47,264 nucleotides of DNA from positions 1-47,264 of the forward strand of contig CAZTVF010000030.1 of NCBI GenBank assembly GCA_964616985.1, read 5' to 3'. Positions 14,375 through 23,333 of the stretch are shown here, in pieces. How positions within the stretch are numbered: position 1 is the stretch's first letter; every line of letters begins with the position of its first letter. This DNA is from CAZTVF01 sp964616985. GTDB lineage: Bacteria; Planctomycetota; Phycisphaerae; SM23-33. The notes beneath the pieces were generated by a model. The model was not told the origin of the DNA, searched no databases, and saw only the letters and a program-made list of their open reading frames with translations. The position numbers and the translations under genes were made by a program.

Positions 14375-14779
14375 CTACCGCGCCGCAGGAGAGGATGCGG
14401 CCTCATGTTTCCTGCGTAACTTGGCTACCAGATAATCACTCATCTTGCTGTAGCCCTTCTTAAAGATGATCGTCTCAGGCAGACCTTGATACGAAAAGAC
14501 TTGGACCTCCTGCACCCCATAGTCCGCCTTGGACAGGACCAGTGCCTGCATCGGATTTTGGGATATGCGAGGATCGGGGACATCTGCCTCGCGGATTAGA
14601 ACAACGCCGTTGCCATCGCTGACCCAATCCCCCCCAAACGTCCAGAAGAGGACCATAGTGACCTCGACATCGGCCATCGGCCGGTTTGCCTCGTCGACAA
14701 CCTGGATTGGGTGAGCCCCCTCGCAGCCTAGAAGAAGAACCAAGGGCAGGATGAGTTGGAGAATCAGGCAACGCTTCAC
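14375..14779 (-). CDS. Small lipoprotein with Ig-like/carboxypeptidase-regulatory-like fold
   Basis: This is a 134-aa lipoprotein. The signal peptide ends in the lipobox LLLGC (Cys19). The mature part starts with IQVVDEANRPMADVEVTMV, the pattern of a carboxypeptidase-regulatory-like beta-sandwich. The start is GTG at 14779, seven bases after a strong AAGGAG. The C-terminus is basic and then Ala/Ser-rich. No enzymatic motif is present. It is monocistronic, between rubrerythrin and ffh on the same strand. Confidence 0.72.
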   Translation of the reverse strand: MKRCLILQLILPLVLLLGCEGAHPIQVVDEANRPMADVEVTMVLFWTFGGDWVSDGNGVVLIREADVPDPRISQNPMQALVLSKADYGVQEVQVFSYQGLPETIIFKKGYSKMSDYLVAKLRRKHEAASSPAAR

Positions 14780-14855
14780 TGCACTCTCCTTCGACGCACG
14801 CCGGGCAAGCCCGGATGTGTAGTGTCTGCCGAATCTGGCTGTGGCCCCGCGGCGG

Positions 14856-16195
14856 TTACCGCTTCTTCTTGCGTTTCTTCTCGTCGCGTTCCTTCTTGGT
14901 CAGGCGGTGCGAACGCTGCTTGACCTTGAAGCGAGGGGTCATGCCCATGGCGCCGGCCTGGCCCATCTGCTGAGCGAACTTCATGCGGTCCTTGGCGCCC
15001 ATGCCGGCCATCTGCTTCATCATGTTGGCCGCCATCGTGAAGCTCTTGACCAGGCCCGAGACGTCCTCGGGCTCGGTGCCCGAGCCGCGGGCGATGCGGC
15101 GGCGGCGGTTGGCCTCGAGCAGCTCGGGGTTTTCGCGCTCGGCGGGGGTCATGGAGTAGATGATGGCTTCCATCCGCTCCATCTCGCCGTCGTCCATCTG
15201 CATGCCCTCGAGTTGGCCGCTCATGCCGGGCATCATCTTGAGGATTTCCTTCAGCGGGCCCAGCTTCTTCATCTGCTTCATCTGGGCCAGGAAGTCGGTC
15301 AGGGTGAACTTGCCCTTGGCCATCTTCTCCTGCATCTTGGCCTGCTGCTCGGCGTCGAACNNNNNNNNNNGTGGACGCGGATGAGCTTGATGGGCTTGCG
15401 GGTGGGGGTGTTGACCGACAGGGCCGGGCCGCCGCGGGCCTGAGAATCGAACTTCGTCAGGATCACGCCGTCGAGCTCCAGCCGCTCGTTGAACTCCTTG
15501 GCCGAGTTCACGGCGTCCTGGCCGGTCATGGCGTCGCAGACGAGATAGATCTGGTGCGGGTGGACGGCCGAGGCGATGTCCGCGGCCTGCTTCATCATCT
15601 CCTCATCGACGTGCAGGCGACCGGCAGTGTCGATGATGACGACGTCGCGCTCGTTGGCCAGGGCCCAGGTGATGCTCTCGCGGGCGACCTTGATGGGGTT
15701 GGTCTCGCCGGGCTTCTTGAAGACGGGCACGCCGACCTGCTCGGCCACGATCGACAGCTGATCGACGGCCGCGGGGCGCTGAAGGTCGCAGGCGACCAGA
15801 ACAGGGTGCTTGCCCTGCTTGGTGATGAACTTGGCGAGCTTGCCGCAGGTGGTGGTCTTGCCCGAGCCCTGCAGGCCGGCCATCATGATGACCGTGGGCG
15901 GCGGGGTGACGTAGTAGATCCGCGTGTCGACGGGGCCCATGAGGGCGATGAGCTCGTCCTGCACGATCTTGACCATGAGCTGGCCGGGGTGCAGGCTCTT
16001 GATGACCTCGGTGCCGACGGCCTTCTTGACGACATCGTCGCAGAACTGGCGCACGACCTTGTAGTGCACGTCGGCCTCCAGCAAGGCCTGGCGGACATCC
16101 TTCATCGCGTCGCGGACGTTCTGCTCGGTGATCTTCCCGCGGCCCGAAAGCTTGTGGAAGACGTCGTTGAACTTGTTGGTTAAGGATTCAAACAT
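14856..16195 (-). CDS. ffh: Signal recognition particle protein Ffh (interrupted by assembly gap)
   Basis: This is the SRP54 GTPase that binds signal peptides and the SRP RNA for co-translational targeting. From 16195: an N-domain helical bundle; a G-domain with P-loop GLQGSGKTTTCGKLA, DLQRPAAVDQL, DTAGRLHVDEE and TKFDSQARGG; then, after the gap, a methionine-rich M domain with MMPGMSGQLEGMQMDDGEM and the RNA-binding RRRRIARGSG motif, and a basic KKKR tail. Ten Ns (15361-15370) replace roughly 30-40 residues, judged from the family, so the two parts are in different frames only through the gap. The residues next to the gap (PIKLIRVH, where families have glycines) may contain contig-end errors. 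Confidence 0.93.
15361..15370. other. Assembly gap (10 N) within ffh
   Basis: Exactly ten Ns, a placeholder length. By comparison with the SRP54 family, the end of the G domain (the GxGEK...ERILGMGDV region) is missing. Confidence 0.97.
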
Positions 16196-16289
16196 AGAAG
16201 TCGCATTCTACTCGACCCGTGCACCGACCGCCACGTTTTATGATTTCAAGCCCACCCAACGCCGTGGGTGGGCTTTGATGCCGCCCCCC

Positions 16290-16943
16290 TCACCGCGCCA
16301 GCGCGGGGAAGACGTCGCGGAGCGCATTGAACAGGAACTGCACGCCGATGGCGACGATGAAGATGTCCATGATCCGCCCCACCGCCAGCGTGATCACCGG
16401 GCCCATGACCTTGAACAGCACGTGGCTGTAGTTGAGGATCAGGATGACGAACACGAACGCCGTCAGGCACGCGGCCAGCGCGTACAGCACGCCGTGGCCG
16501 CTGGCGATCAGCAGCGTCGTCACGATCGTCCCGGGCCCCACCAGCAGCGGGCAGGCGATCGGCGAGACGGCCATCACAATCCGCCGGTTGTCCAGCTCCG
16601 CCGAGGGCTTGACCTCCTCCTGCGTGGGCTCCTCCAGGATGCTCTTGATGCCCACGACGATCAGCAGCAGCCCCCCGCCGAAGGCGAACTCGGGGATCTT
16701 CACCTGGAACATGTGGGTCAGGAGGAAATTGCCCGCCACCGCGATGACGCACACGATGGCCAGGGCCGTCACGCCCGCGATGCGGATGAGTCGCTTTCGC
16801 TGGTGGGGGTTGGTCCCCTGCGTCAGCGCCACCAGGAACGGCAGGCTGCCGATGGGGTTGACGATGGCGAAGATCGCCATCACCGCCTCGGCGAAAACAC
16901 GGGCCGATTCGATCGTCGTCGGTTGTGTCGTCTGTGCCAACAT
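16290..16943 (-). CDS. MarC family integral membrane protein
   Basis: This 217-aa protein has six predicted helices in two repeated halves. The family signatures are FAIVNPIGSLPFLVALT (about residues 25-41), FAFGGGLLLIVVGIKSI in helix 3 and SPIACPLLVGPGTIVTTLL in the second half, where the NP and GPG turns are typical of MarC/UPF0056. The physiological substrate of the family is unsettled; transport of small molecules is assumed. Length is normal. The ATG at 16943 is preceded by CTGGGGTAG. It is downstream of mtnP on the same strand, separated by a repeat-filled 237-base gap. Confidence 0.9.
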   Translation of the reverse strand: MLAQTTQPTTIESARVFAEAVMAIFAIVNPIGSLPFLVALTQGTNPHQRKRLIRIAGVTALAIVCVIAVAGNFLLTHMFQVKIPEFAFGGGLLLIVVGIKSILEEPTQEEVKPSAELDNRRIVMAVSPIACPLLVGPGTIVTTLLIASGHGVLYALAACLTAFVFVILILNYSHVLFKVMGPVITLAVGRIMDIFIVAIGVQFLFNALRDVFPALAR

Positions 16944-17014
16944 ACGCTACCCCAGTCTATTCGCCCGCCAGGCACGAAAAGATTGTACACGCCTGAAATT
17001 CGGCACCTCGGTGC

Positions 17015-17038
17015 CACCCCCAAACTTGTTTGGGGGTG
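17015..17038. repeat. REP-like palindrome, copy 5
   Basis: CACCCCCAAAC-TT-GTTTGGGGGTG is identical in its 24-base core to copy 1 and is preceded by GGCACCTCGGTGC, which itself can form a small hairpin. It lies between mtnP and the MarC gene. Confidence 0.9.
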
Positions 17039-17100
17039 AGAACACCAGACGAGCTCGTGTAGCGCCATCGTCCCGGCGGCGACGTTGCGGCATGCAGAAC

Positions 17101-17117
17101 CCGTCCCTGCGGGACGG
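17101..17117. repeat. Short hairpin CCGTCCC-TGC-GGGACGG
   Basis: A perfect 7-bp stem with a 3-base loop just beyond the 18-bp tandem repeat, 64-80 bases downstream of mtnP on the minus strand. There is no U-tract, so a terminator role is uncertain. Confidence 0.5.
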
Positions 17118-17121
17118 AACG

Positions 17122-17185
17122 CATGCCCTACCGTCAAGGCATCCCCTACGGTCGAGGCATGCCCCACCATCAAGGATGCCCTACG
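17122..17185. repeat. 18-bp tandem repeat x3.5 at the 3' end of mtnP
   Basis: The units CATGCCCTACCGTCAAGG (17122-17139), CATCCCCTACGGTCGAGG (17140-17157) and CATGCCCCACCATCAAGG (17158-17175) are followed by a partial ATGCCCTACG. The partial unit contains the mtnP stop codon (17181-17183), so the repeat has extended to, or sets, the end of the gene. Confidence 0.85.
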
Positions 17186-18066
17186 CCTGCAGGTACTTGT
17201 CCACCAGCACGCCCAGCTGTTTGCGGATGGCGGGCGTGATGGCGTCGCGGCCGGTCCAGATCGCAAGCTCCATCGCGCTGTGCGCGGGGCAGGCGACGCC
17301 GGCGATCTCGCCGAAGCGGGCGACGGCGACCTTGATCAACTCGATCGCGTTGCGCGTGGCCTCGTTGAGGTTGCCGATGATCTCCTTCAGCAGCTCGTGC
17401 TTGTCCAACGACTCCGGGGCAGGCCGCCAGCAATCATAGTCGCTCGGCAGGCACACCAGCGCGTAGGCGATCTCGGCCTCGCGGGCGAGCTTGGCCTCCG
17501 GCATGGCCGTCATGCCGATGAGGTCGCCGCCCCAGATGCGGTGCATCTCGCTCTCGGCCCGCGTGGAGAAGGCGGGCCCCTCCATGCACACGTACGTGCC
17601 GCCGTCGTGCACGGTGGTCTTGACCGAGCGGGCGCAACTGAGCAGGTGCTTGCGCATAACGGGATCGAACGGAGAGGCGAGTTCAACATGCGCCGCGAAG
17701 TCATCGAAGAACGTCGGCATGCGGCGGAAGGTCTTGTCGATGATCTGGTCGGGGATCACCAGGTCCTTGGGCTTGATCTGCTCGCGGAGCGAGCCCACGG
17801 CGCCCGAGGCGATGATGTGCGTGCACCCGACCGACTTGAGCGCGTAGATGTTCGCGCGNNNNNNNNNNCTTCGAGGGGCTCAGGACATGCCCGCGGCCAT
17901 GGCGGTTCAGCAGCGCGATCTCGGTGCCCTGCCAGTTACCCAGGGTGATCGAATCGGAGGGCGGCCCGAAGGGGGTCTCGACCGTGACGACCTCGCCCGC
18001 CGCGCCCGCGCACAATGCATCGCCCAACCCGCTGCCGCCGATAATGCCCACTCGAACCTTGGCCAT
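17181..18066 (-). CDS. mtnP: S-methyl-5'-thioadenosine phosphorylase (interrupted by assembly gap)
   Basis: This enzyme phosphorolyses methylthioadenosine to adenine and methylthioribose-1-phosphate in methionine salvage. The N-terminal part from ATG 18066 reads MAKVRVGIIGGSGLGDAL, then TPFGPPSD and LLNRHGRGH (phosphate-site region). After ten Ns it continues ANIYALKSVGCTHIIASGAVGSLRE, then GPAFSTRAES, the GMTAMPEAKLAREAEIAYA substrate region and CLPSDYDCW. By family comparison only a few residues are missing at the gap, and the frame change there is artificial. AAAGGAG precedes the start. The stop codon is inside an 18-bp tandem repeat. A methylthioinosine preference cannot be excluded. Confidence 0.93.
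17859..17868. other. Assembly gap (10 N) within mtnP
   Basis: Ten Ns between HVLSPSK and ANIYALKSVG of the phosphorylase. A handful of residues are expected to be missing. Confidence 0.97.
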
Positions 18067-18148
18067 GAACAGGTCTCCTTTGGCGGACAAAATACCAGAT
18101 AACGAGGGGGTTTTACAGTGGCTCGCGGCGGCAGGGCAAATGGCATGC

Positions 18149-18214
18149 ACAGCGGCGCGGGCATCTTGCCTTCGTAACGCGTGGATTCCGCGGGCAAGAT
18201 GCCCGCGCCACTGT
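18149..18214. repeat. Inverted repeat ACAGCGGCGCGGGCATCTTG at end of AsmA-like gene
   Basis: The arms 18149-18170 and 18192-18214 are complementary with one mismatch, around a 21-base loop. The right arm ends one base before the stop codon of the AsmA-like gene (minus strand). The core GCGGGCATCTTGCC resembles the palindrome near 13152. It could act as a terminator or mRNA-end hairpin. Confidence 0.7.
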
Positions 18215-21200
18215 TTACTCCGTCGCCCACATTCGCTTGAAGAAGTCCTGCACACCGCGGAAAGGCACAGTGTTGAAGCGAGGCCGGCGGAGCGTGCCGG
18301 TCACCTGGTACTCCACCAGTTCCCGCATCACGCCGGTGATCAGTTCGTCGGGGATGTTCTTCATTCTCGGCAGGATGCCCGAGGCGCCGAGGAAGGTGAA
18401 CTTCAACGCCTCGGTCTTCATGTTGACCGTGCCGGCGCCAAGGATGGAGGCGCGCTCCTTGGAGTCGGTGAGATGGATTTCCTGGAAGGTGAGTTTGTCG
18501 CCCTTGAGCGTGTACTCCGAGAAGCCTTCGGTGAACACCGAACCGCCCGGCATGGCCAGCAGCACGGGCTTCTGCGTCACCTCGACCATGATCGGCAGGC
18601 GGGAGACTTTTCCGCCGGTGATCTCGATCTTGCCGCCGGCCTGCTTCGAGGGCTTGGGCCCGTCGATGTACTTGAGCCAGATGTCGCCGCCCAGCAGTCC
18701 CTCCAGCGGGATCATCTGGTTGGCGTCCTTGACGCCCCCGTTGGCCAGTTCGCTCAACTGCACGTCCTTCACCGACACGTGCAGGTCGTACATGGTGTTC
18801 TCGGCCAGCTGGATGACCAGGAAGCCCGCCAGCCGTCCGCCGTAGATCTTGCCGGTCAGGTCGTCGATCTTGAGTTCCTTGCTGGCCGGCGCCTTGGAGG
18901 CCTGCCCGCGAAGGTTGCTGATGACGCGGCTGCTCATCGAGAGGCTGTCGAGGATGAAGTTGGCATCGATGGCCAGGCCCTGGTCGGTGTTGGCGACGCG
19001 GCCCTGGAGCGTGCCGGTCATGCAGCGGTTGCCCAGGCCCAGGTCGATGTTCGCGTCGCGCAGCGTGACCGAACCCTCGACCTGCCAGCGGGCCGCGGCC
19101 AGCGCCGCCGTCGTCGGCGAGGTGGCCCGGGCGGTGCTGGATGTCGCAGGGGCGGTGGCGGCGACCGCCCCCGTCGCCATGGTGAACACCACGCGTGAGA
19201 GGTCGAAGTCGCACGAGCCGCCGGACGTGAGGCGATTGAACGCCGGGATCGCCCCTGTCGGCAGCGCCTGGATCAGCTGCGAATCCAGCGGCACCAGGCT
19301 CGCCTTCAGAGAAAGCACCGCGCGGTCCTCCTTCGCCTCTGACGTCACCACGCCGCTGACCACCGTCGTCATGTTGCCGTCGCTGGAGGTGATGTCGTGC
19401 AGCTCCACGCGGCCGGGCATGGCCACCGCGCGCCCGCGGATGGAGCGGAACGTGTAGGGGAACTCCGAGTACGTCAGTTCGACGTCCTTGGCCGTGACCT
19501 CGCAGCGGTAGTCCGTCTCCGGGCCGCCCTGGCCCATGCCGTGGCGAAGGCTGAACTTGACGTCGGCGTGGCCCTTGGGAGACAGTTGCTGCCACACCTT
19601 CTGCACGTTGGGGGGCATGGCCGCGAACATCTCGTCATCCAGGCGGACGTCGAGGGCCTCGATGGAGCCATCGACCCCGACGCGGTTGGCCTCCATCACC
19701 ACGCGGCCGCTGAGCGTGACGGGCGTGTCCTTGTGCTTGCCGGTCAGGCTCTTGATGCTCACGCCGTTGGCGTCGATGGCCAGCGTGCCGGCGATGTCGG
19801 TGATCTCGTAGGGGAAGCCGTCGAAGCGGAAGCTCACGCCCTCCAGCCGCGCGGCGATGTCGTACATCAGCTCGCCGCCCGGCTGCTGGGTGAGGTGGAC
19901 CAGCAGGTGGTCGACCATGCCGCGCGGGTGCAGCGACTCGAGCACCGCCCCGGCCGTGCCGCCCACGGCGGCCGACAGCTTCTCGTCCAACGGCACGCGG
20001 GCGGTGATGGTGAGGTTGGCCTCGGCGCCGACGCCCTCGTGCCAGGCGACGCCGCCCTCCAGCGTGCAGCGGGTGGAGCCCACGCCGCCGGTCAAGGAGC
20101 CGATCCGCAGCCCCTCGCGCGAGAAGTGCACGTCGCCGGCGACGTTCTCCAGCCGGTAGGGAAAGCCGCTGTAGGCCATCGACGCCCGCTTGTCCAGCGT
20201 CAGGTCGACCTCGAGTTGCTCGGCCGAGCCGGGGGGGTCGACCTTGACGACGGCCCTGCCGGACCCGCGCCCGCGGGCCGACAGCGAGGTCCACAGCCCG
20301 CGATGCTCCGCCGGCAGCGAAGCCTCCAGGGCGGGCGTGAACTCCAGGTCGCGGAAGGCGACGTCGTAGATGTAGGTCTTGCGCTCGTCGAGGTGCGTCG
20401 TCTTGCCGTTGACCTCGATCTGGGCCGTGCCGTTGACGCCGACGAGCTTCTCGATGTCGACGCTGTCCTGGGTGAAGCGGAGCAGGCCGTGCGTGTTGTG
20501 AAGCGGGAAGGGAAACTTCATGTCCACGATCGTCATGCCGTTGGGCCGCACGGCCACGTCGAAGCCCATTTCGCCACTGGCCTGGCGGTAGATGTTGGCA
20601 TCGACGTCGCAGGAGCCTTCCAGCCTGTAATGCTCGTGGATGAACGCCATGGCGTCGGCGGCTGGGCCGACGGCGTCAAGCGTGGCCGGCACGACAAATC
20701 CGCCCAGCGCGACGTGGAGATCCATCATCGCGTTGGCGTCGAAGCCGCGGTACGTGCCATTGATGGCGAAGTTGGCGTCGCCCGCCTGGAGGATCTTGCC
20801 GGTGACGTTCTCGATCCTTACGCCGCTGCCGTCGAACACGACCTTGCCGCGGACGTTGTGCAGACGCAGCCCGCCCTGCTCGGGCAGCAACTGCAGCGAA
20901 GCGCTGGCCAGGTTGGCCTCCAGCACGCCCGCGCCACCCTTGGTCTCCCAGCGGCCGCCGATCTCGACCTGCCCTTGCAGATGGTAGAGTTCCTTGAGGC
21001 GGCCGTACTGCAGCAGCAAGGCGTCGCTCAGCTGCGCCAGGTCGAGCTTGCCGGTGAAGGCGACGGCCCCGGTCTGGAGGTTGGCCACCACCGAGGCCGA
21101 GGCGTCGGGGCCGCCGTTGTCGTGATCCTCCTTCTCCAGGACGATCTTGTAGCTGCCCGGACCGTTGGCCAAGCCCACCAGGTTCAGGTCGAGCGAGCCC

Positions 21201-21766
21201 TTGCGAAGGAGGTGCTGGTCGTATTTCTCGGCGAAGGTGAGGCGGGCCTTGCGGACCATCAGCGAGGGCAGCGCCGCCGGCTCGCTGCCCGGCTCGGGCG
21301 TCTTCTGCCGGGCCTGAGCGTTCAGAACGGTCTCGTAGTTCCACCCCGAGCCCATGTCGTGCACCAGGTTCAGCACGGGCTCGATGCAGCTGATTTCCGA
21401 CACGTCCAGCCGCCCGCGAAAGAACAGGCTCCAGGGGCGGTGCTGCAGCATCACCGTGCCGGCCTGAAAGAAGGGCCGATCCTCGCCGGGCAGCCAGACC
21501 TTCACGCCACGGAGCTCGATGGCCCCAAAGAGGCTGAAGCGGGCGTTGGAGACGTCGGCGGTCCCGCCGGTGACCTGCGTGAGATAGGCGACGGCCTCGC
21601 GGCGGATGCGGTTGTCGTTGGTCAGTCGCCAGTACATGTACAGGCCCGACACCAGCACCAGCAGCAACAGCACACCCACGCCGCGCCGGCCCGGCGAAAC
21701 ATATCGCCAGAAGCGCAGACGCCGCCTGGGCATTCGTGTGGGTTTGGATGTGTGGGTCTTTCCCAT
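18215..21766 (-). CDS. AsmA-like/DUF3971-type giant envelope protein
   Basis: This 1183-aa protein has a basic N-terminus, one membrane anchor (residues ~29-46, GVGVLLLLVLVSGLYMYW) and a very long periplasmic beta-rich repeat region. It ends in an AsmA-like C-terminal block (GGSVFTEGFSEYTLKGDKLT, ILGAGTVNMKTEALKFTFLG). Repeating short motifs such as L.G.V and (D/N)G.(R/S)IE..TG across the body fit the bridge-like AsmA/TamB superfamily, implicated in moving lipids between membranes. Two low-complexity Ala/Thr-rich segments interrupt it around residue 880. A perfect -10-like TATAAT lies 11-16 bases before the ATG. It is a single gene, not obviously in an operon. The precise substrate is unknown. 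Confidence 0.82.
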   Translation of the reverse strand: MGKTHTSKPTRMPRRRLRFWRYVSPGRRGVGVLLLLVLVSGLYMYWRLTNDNRIRREAVAYLTQVTGGTADVSNARFSLFGAIELRGVKVWLPGEDRPFFQAGTVMLQHRPWSLFFRGRLDVSEISCIEPVLNLVHDMGSGWNYETVLNAQARQKTPEPGSEPAALPSLMVRKARLTFAEKYDQHLLRKGSLDLNLVGLANGPGSYKIVLEKEDHDNGGPDASASVVANLQTGAVAFTGKLDLAQLSDALLLQYGRLKELYHLQGQVEIGGRWETKGGAGVLEANLASASLQLLPEQGGLRLHNVRGKVVFDGSGVRIENVTGKILQAGDANFAINGTYRGFDANAMMDLHVALGGFVVPATLDAVGPAADAMAFIHEHYRLEGSCDVDANIYRQASGEMGFDVAVRPNGMTIVDMKFPFPLHNTHGLLRFTQDSVDIEKLVGVNGTAQIEVNGKTTHLDERKTYIYDVAFRDLEFTPALEASLPAEHRGLWTSLSARGRGSGRAVVKVDPPGSAEQLEVDLTLDKRASMAYSGFPYRLENVAGDVHFSREGLRIGSLTGGVGSTRCTLEGGVAWHEGVGAEANLTITARVPLDEKLSAAVGGTAGAVLESLHPRGMVDHLLVHLTQQPGGELMYDIAARLEGVSFRFDGFPYEITDIAGTLAIDANGVSIKSLTGKHKDTPVTLSGRVVMEANRVGVDGSIEALDVRLDDEMFAAMPPNVQKVWQQLSPKGHADVKFSLRHGMGQGGPETDYRCEVTAKDVELTYSEFPYTFRSIRGRAVAMPGRVELHDITSSDGNMTTVVSGVVTSEAKEDRAVLSLKASLVPLDSQLIQALPTGAIPAFNRLTSGGSCDFDLSRVVFTMATGAVAATAPATSSTARATSPTTAALAAARWQVEGSVTLRDANIDLGLGNRCMTGTLQGRVANTDQGLAIDANFILDSLSMSSRVISNLRGQASKAPASKELKIDDLTGKIYGGRLAGFLVIQLAENTMYDLHVSVKDVQLSELANGGVKDANQMIPLEGLLGGDIWLKYIDGPKPSKQAGGKIEITGGKVSRLPIMVEVTQKPVLLAMPGGSVFTEGFSEYTLKGDKLTFQEIHLTDSKERASILGAGTVNMKTEALKFTFLGASGILPRMKNIPDELITGVMRELVEYQVTGTLRRPRFNTVPFRGVQDFFKRMWATE

Positions 21767-21828
21767 CAGGTGGAATGATTATAGCGAAACACCCGGCCTG
21801 GCTGGTAATGAAAGAAGGGTGCGTACCG

Positions 21829-21856
21829 GGGTGGCGGCCTTCCCAGGCCGCCGCCC
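21829..21856. repeat. Dispersed palindrome, GGTGGCGGCCTTCCCAGGC family, copy 2
   Basis: GGGTGGCGGCCTTCCC then AGGCCGCCGCCC. It lies in the gap between the AsmA-like and UvrC-like genes. Confidence 0.75.
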
Positions 21857-21892
21857 CTGGCAGAGATTGGCTCTTCTGGCAGCAGAAGACTT

Positions 21893-21920
21893 GGGTGGCG
21901 GCCTTCCCAGGCCGCTACCC
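21893..21920. repeat. Dispersed palindrome, GGTGGCGGCCTTCCCAGGC family, copy 3
   Basis: GGGTGGCGGCCTTCCC then AGGCCGCTACCC, a direct repeat of copy 2 64 bases away. It abuts the stop codon of the UvrC-like gene. Confidence 0.75.
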
Positions 21921-23108
21921 TCACGACGCGGGCGGCGCGTCCGCCGGCGCGGCGGGCTTCCTGCGGGCGCGGGGCTTGCGGGCGGCGAGGTTGAGGTGCT
22001 CGGCGTTCTTCTCGATGGCCTGGCGGAGAGCGGCGACGCCCAGGCCGCACGCGCGGAGGATCAGGCCGCTGCGTCGCTCGCCGGCGAACAGATAGTGCGT
22101 CACCAGCCCCATGCGAAGGCGGGCGAGATCGGCGTCGCCCGGCTGCGCCTGTGCGGCAAGTGCGGCCAGTGACTCCAGCAAGGCCGCCAGCTGCACGTCG
22201 TCAGGCGGGAAGTCGATCGGCAAGGCCGGCGAAACGTTGCCGCGATCGACCAGGAACGCCGTCGCCTTCTGCCGCGTCGGGCCCGCCTGCACCATGACGA
22301 ATTGGAACTGCTCGGCCGGCGCCACCTGCGCGTAGGCAGGCAGCGAAAACTCCGACAGCCTCTCCAGGCGGGCCTTGAGCCCCGACGCCTGCTCGAACTG
22401 CAGCTTGCCAGCCGCCTCCTTCATGCGGCGGCGGAAGCGGTCGAAGAGGAACGCCCGGTCGCCGGCGGCGAAGCGGGCGGCTTCGGCGACCACGGCGCGG
22501 TAGTCGGCCTCGCCGATCGAGCCGTCGCAGGGGCACAGGCACCGGCCCATCTGGCCGTAGGAGCACCGGCGGCCGTTGGGGGCCTGGCGGAGGCAGGCGG
22601 GGGTGCGGCAGAGGTCGAAGGCATCCTGCAGCGCGTCGATGAACTTCTCGGCGCTGGCGCCGTTCTCGAAGGGCCCCAGGTACTGGCCCGCCTCGGCGAA
22701 CACCTCGCGCGTCCGGGCGAAGTACGGGTAGCGGCCGGCGGCGGCGACGTGGATGAACCACGGGGGTTTGCACGCGATGAGTTGGCGATACGTCGCCGGC
22801 CAGATCGAGCGGGCGATGTGCAGGTAATCGAGATCGGTCTGGAAGTAGCTGTACGAGGGCTTCCAGAGGATGCGGCGGGTGATCTCGTGCAGGTCGGGCA
22901 GCTTGGAGCGTTCCTCCTGGTCGGGGTTGCGGAGGCGGTTGCGGATGCGCGTCCGCATGTCGGCGGCCGGCAGCAGCACGACGGGCTGGTCGCCCTCAGC
23001 CAGCAGCAGCGTCACGCCCCGCTTGCCCGGCACGGCCGCCAGATGCTCCTCCGTGATCGGGGGCGCGACCGCGATCGATTTTTCGAAAAGCGTCTCCCAA
23101 ACGTTCAT
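21921..23108 (-). CDS. UvrC-like protein with degenerate GIY-YIG domain
   Basis: This 395-aa protein resembles the N-terminal half of excinuclease subunit C. The N-terminal region aligns with the GIY-YIG fold, but GVY is GVTLLLAEG and YVGKA is LLPAA, so both tyrosines are missing; DMRTRIRNRL retains the arginine region. Next come YLGPFENGASAEKFIDAL and a cysteine cluster as in UvrC's iron-sulphur site (LCRTPACLRQ..., CSYGQMGRCLCPC), then a UvrB-interaction-like coiled segment (MKEAAGKLQFEQASGLKARL). The C-terminal RNase-H-like and HhH domains are absent, and the tail is Ala/Pro/Arg-rich. It is probably a non-catalytic relative of UvrC/Cho. Function is inferred only. Confidence 0.8.
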   Translation of the reverse strand: MNVWETLFEKSIAVAPPITEEHLAAVPGKRGVTLLLAEGDQPVVLLPAADMRTRIRNRLRNPDQEERSKLPDLHEITRRILWKPSYSYFQTDLDYLHIARSIWPATYRQLIACKPPWFIHVAAAGRYPYFARTREVFAEAGQYLGPFENGASAEKFIDALQDAFDLCRTPACLRQAPNGRRCSYGQMGRCLCPCDGSIGEADYRAVVAEAARFAAGDRAFLFDRFRRRMKEAAGKLQFEQASGLKARLERLSEFSLPAYAQVAPAEQFQFVMVQAGPTRQKATAFLVDRGNVSPALPIDFPPDDVQLAALLESLAALAAQAQPGDADLARLRMGLVTHYLFAGERRSGLILRACGLGVAALRQAIEKNAEHLNLAARKPRARRKPAAPADAPPAS

Positions 23109-23333
23109 GAACCTATTAGAGCAGATCGGCTTGCGAAGTTACACCGATGGTGCAGAAAAGAAGAAGAAGGAAAGCAGGGATGAACAGGGATAAACACAGG
23201 TAAGGAATACAAAGAGAAGCGGGAAGAAACCGCGCAGCTTGCCGCTGGGCGCTGTGAAAGCCGGGCTGTGCCCTCCAGCTTCTGCAGCGCCGACGGCAAG
23301 AGTCCTGGCTACCGGCTACTGGCTACCGCCGTG
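23109..23333. repeat. Repeat-filled intergenic region
   Basis: No gene. In order: a GAA-rich tract (about 23155-23170), an AGCAGGGATGAAC repeat (23173-23200), a hairpin of the CTTGCCG...GGCGCTG family (arms 23238-23255 and 23284-23300), and a heptad array CTGGCTA/CCGGCTA/CTGGCTA (23305-23325) ending 9 bases before the stop of the FabZ-like gene. Confidence 0.7.
23305..23325. repeat. Heptanucleotide array (CTGGCTA/CCGGCTA x3)
   Basis: Three 7-mers CTGGCTA, CCGGCTA, CTGGCTA followed by CCG. Same family as 13386-13409. Confidence 0.75.

Noticed and set aside
15299..16195. ffh, mtnP and M16 peptidase as frameshifted pseudogenes
   Set aside because: Frame changes coincide exactly with ten-N gaps, and both sides are well conserved.
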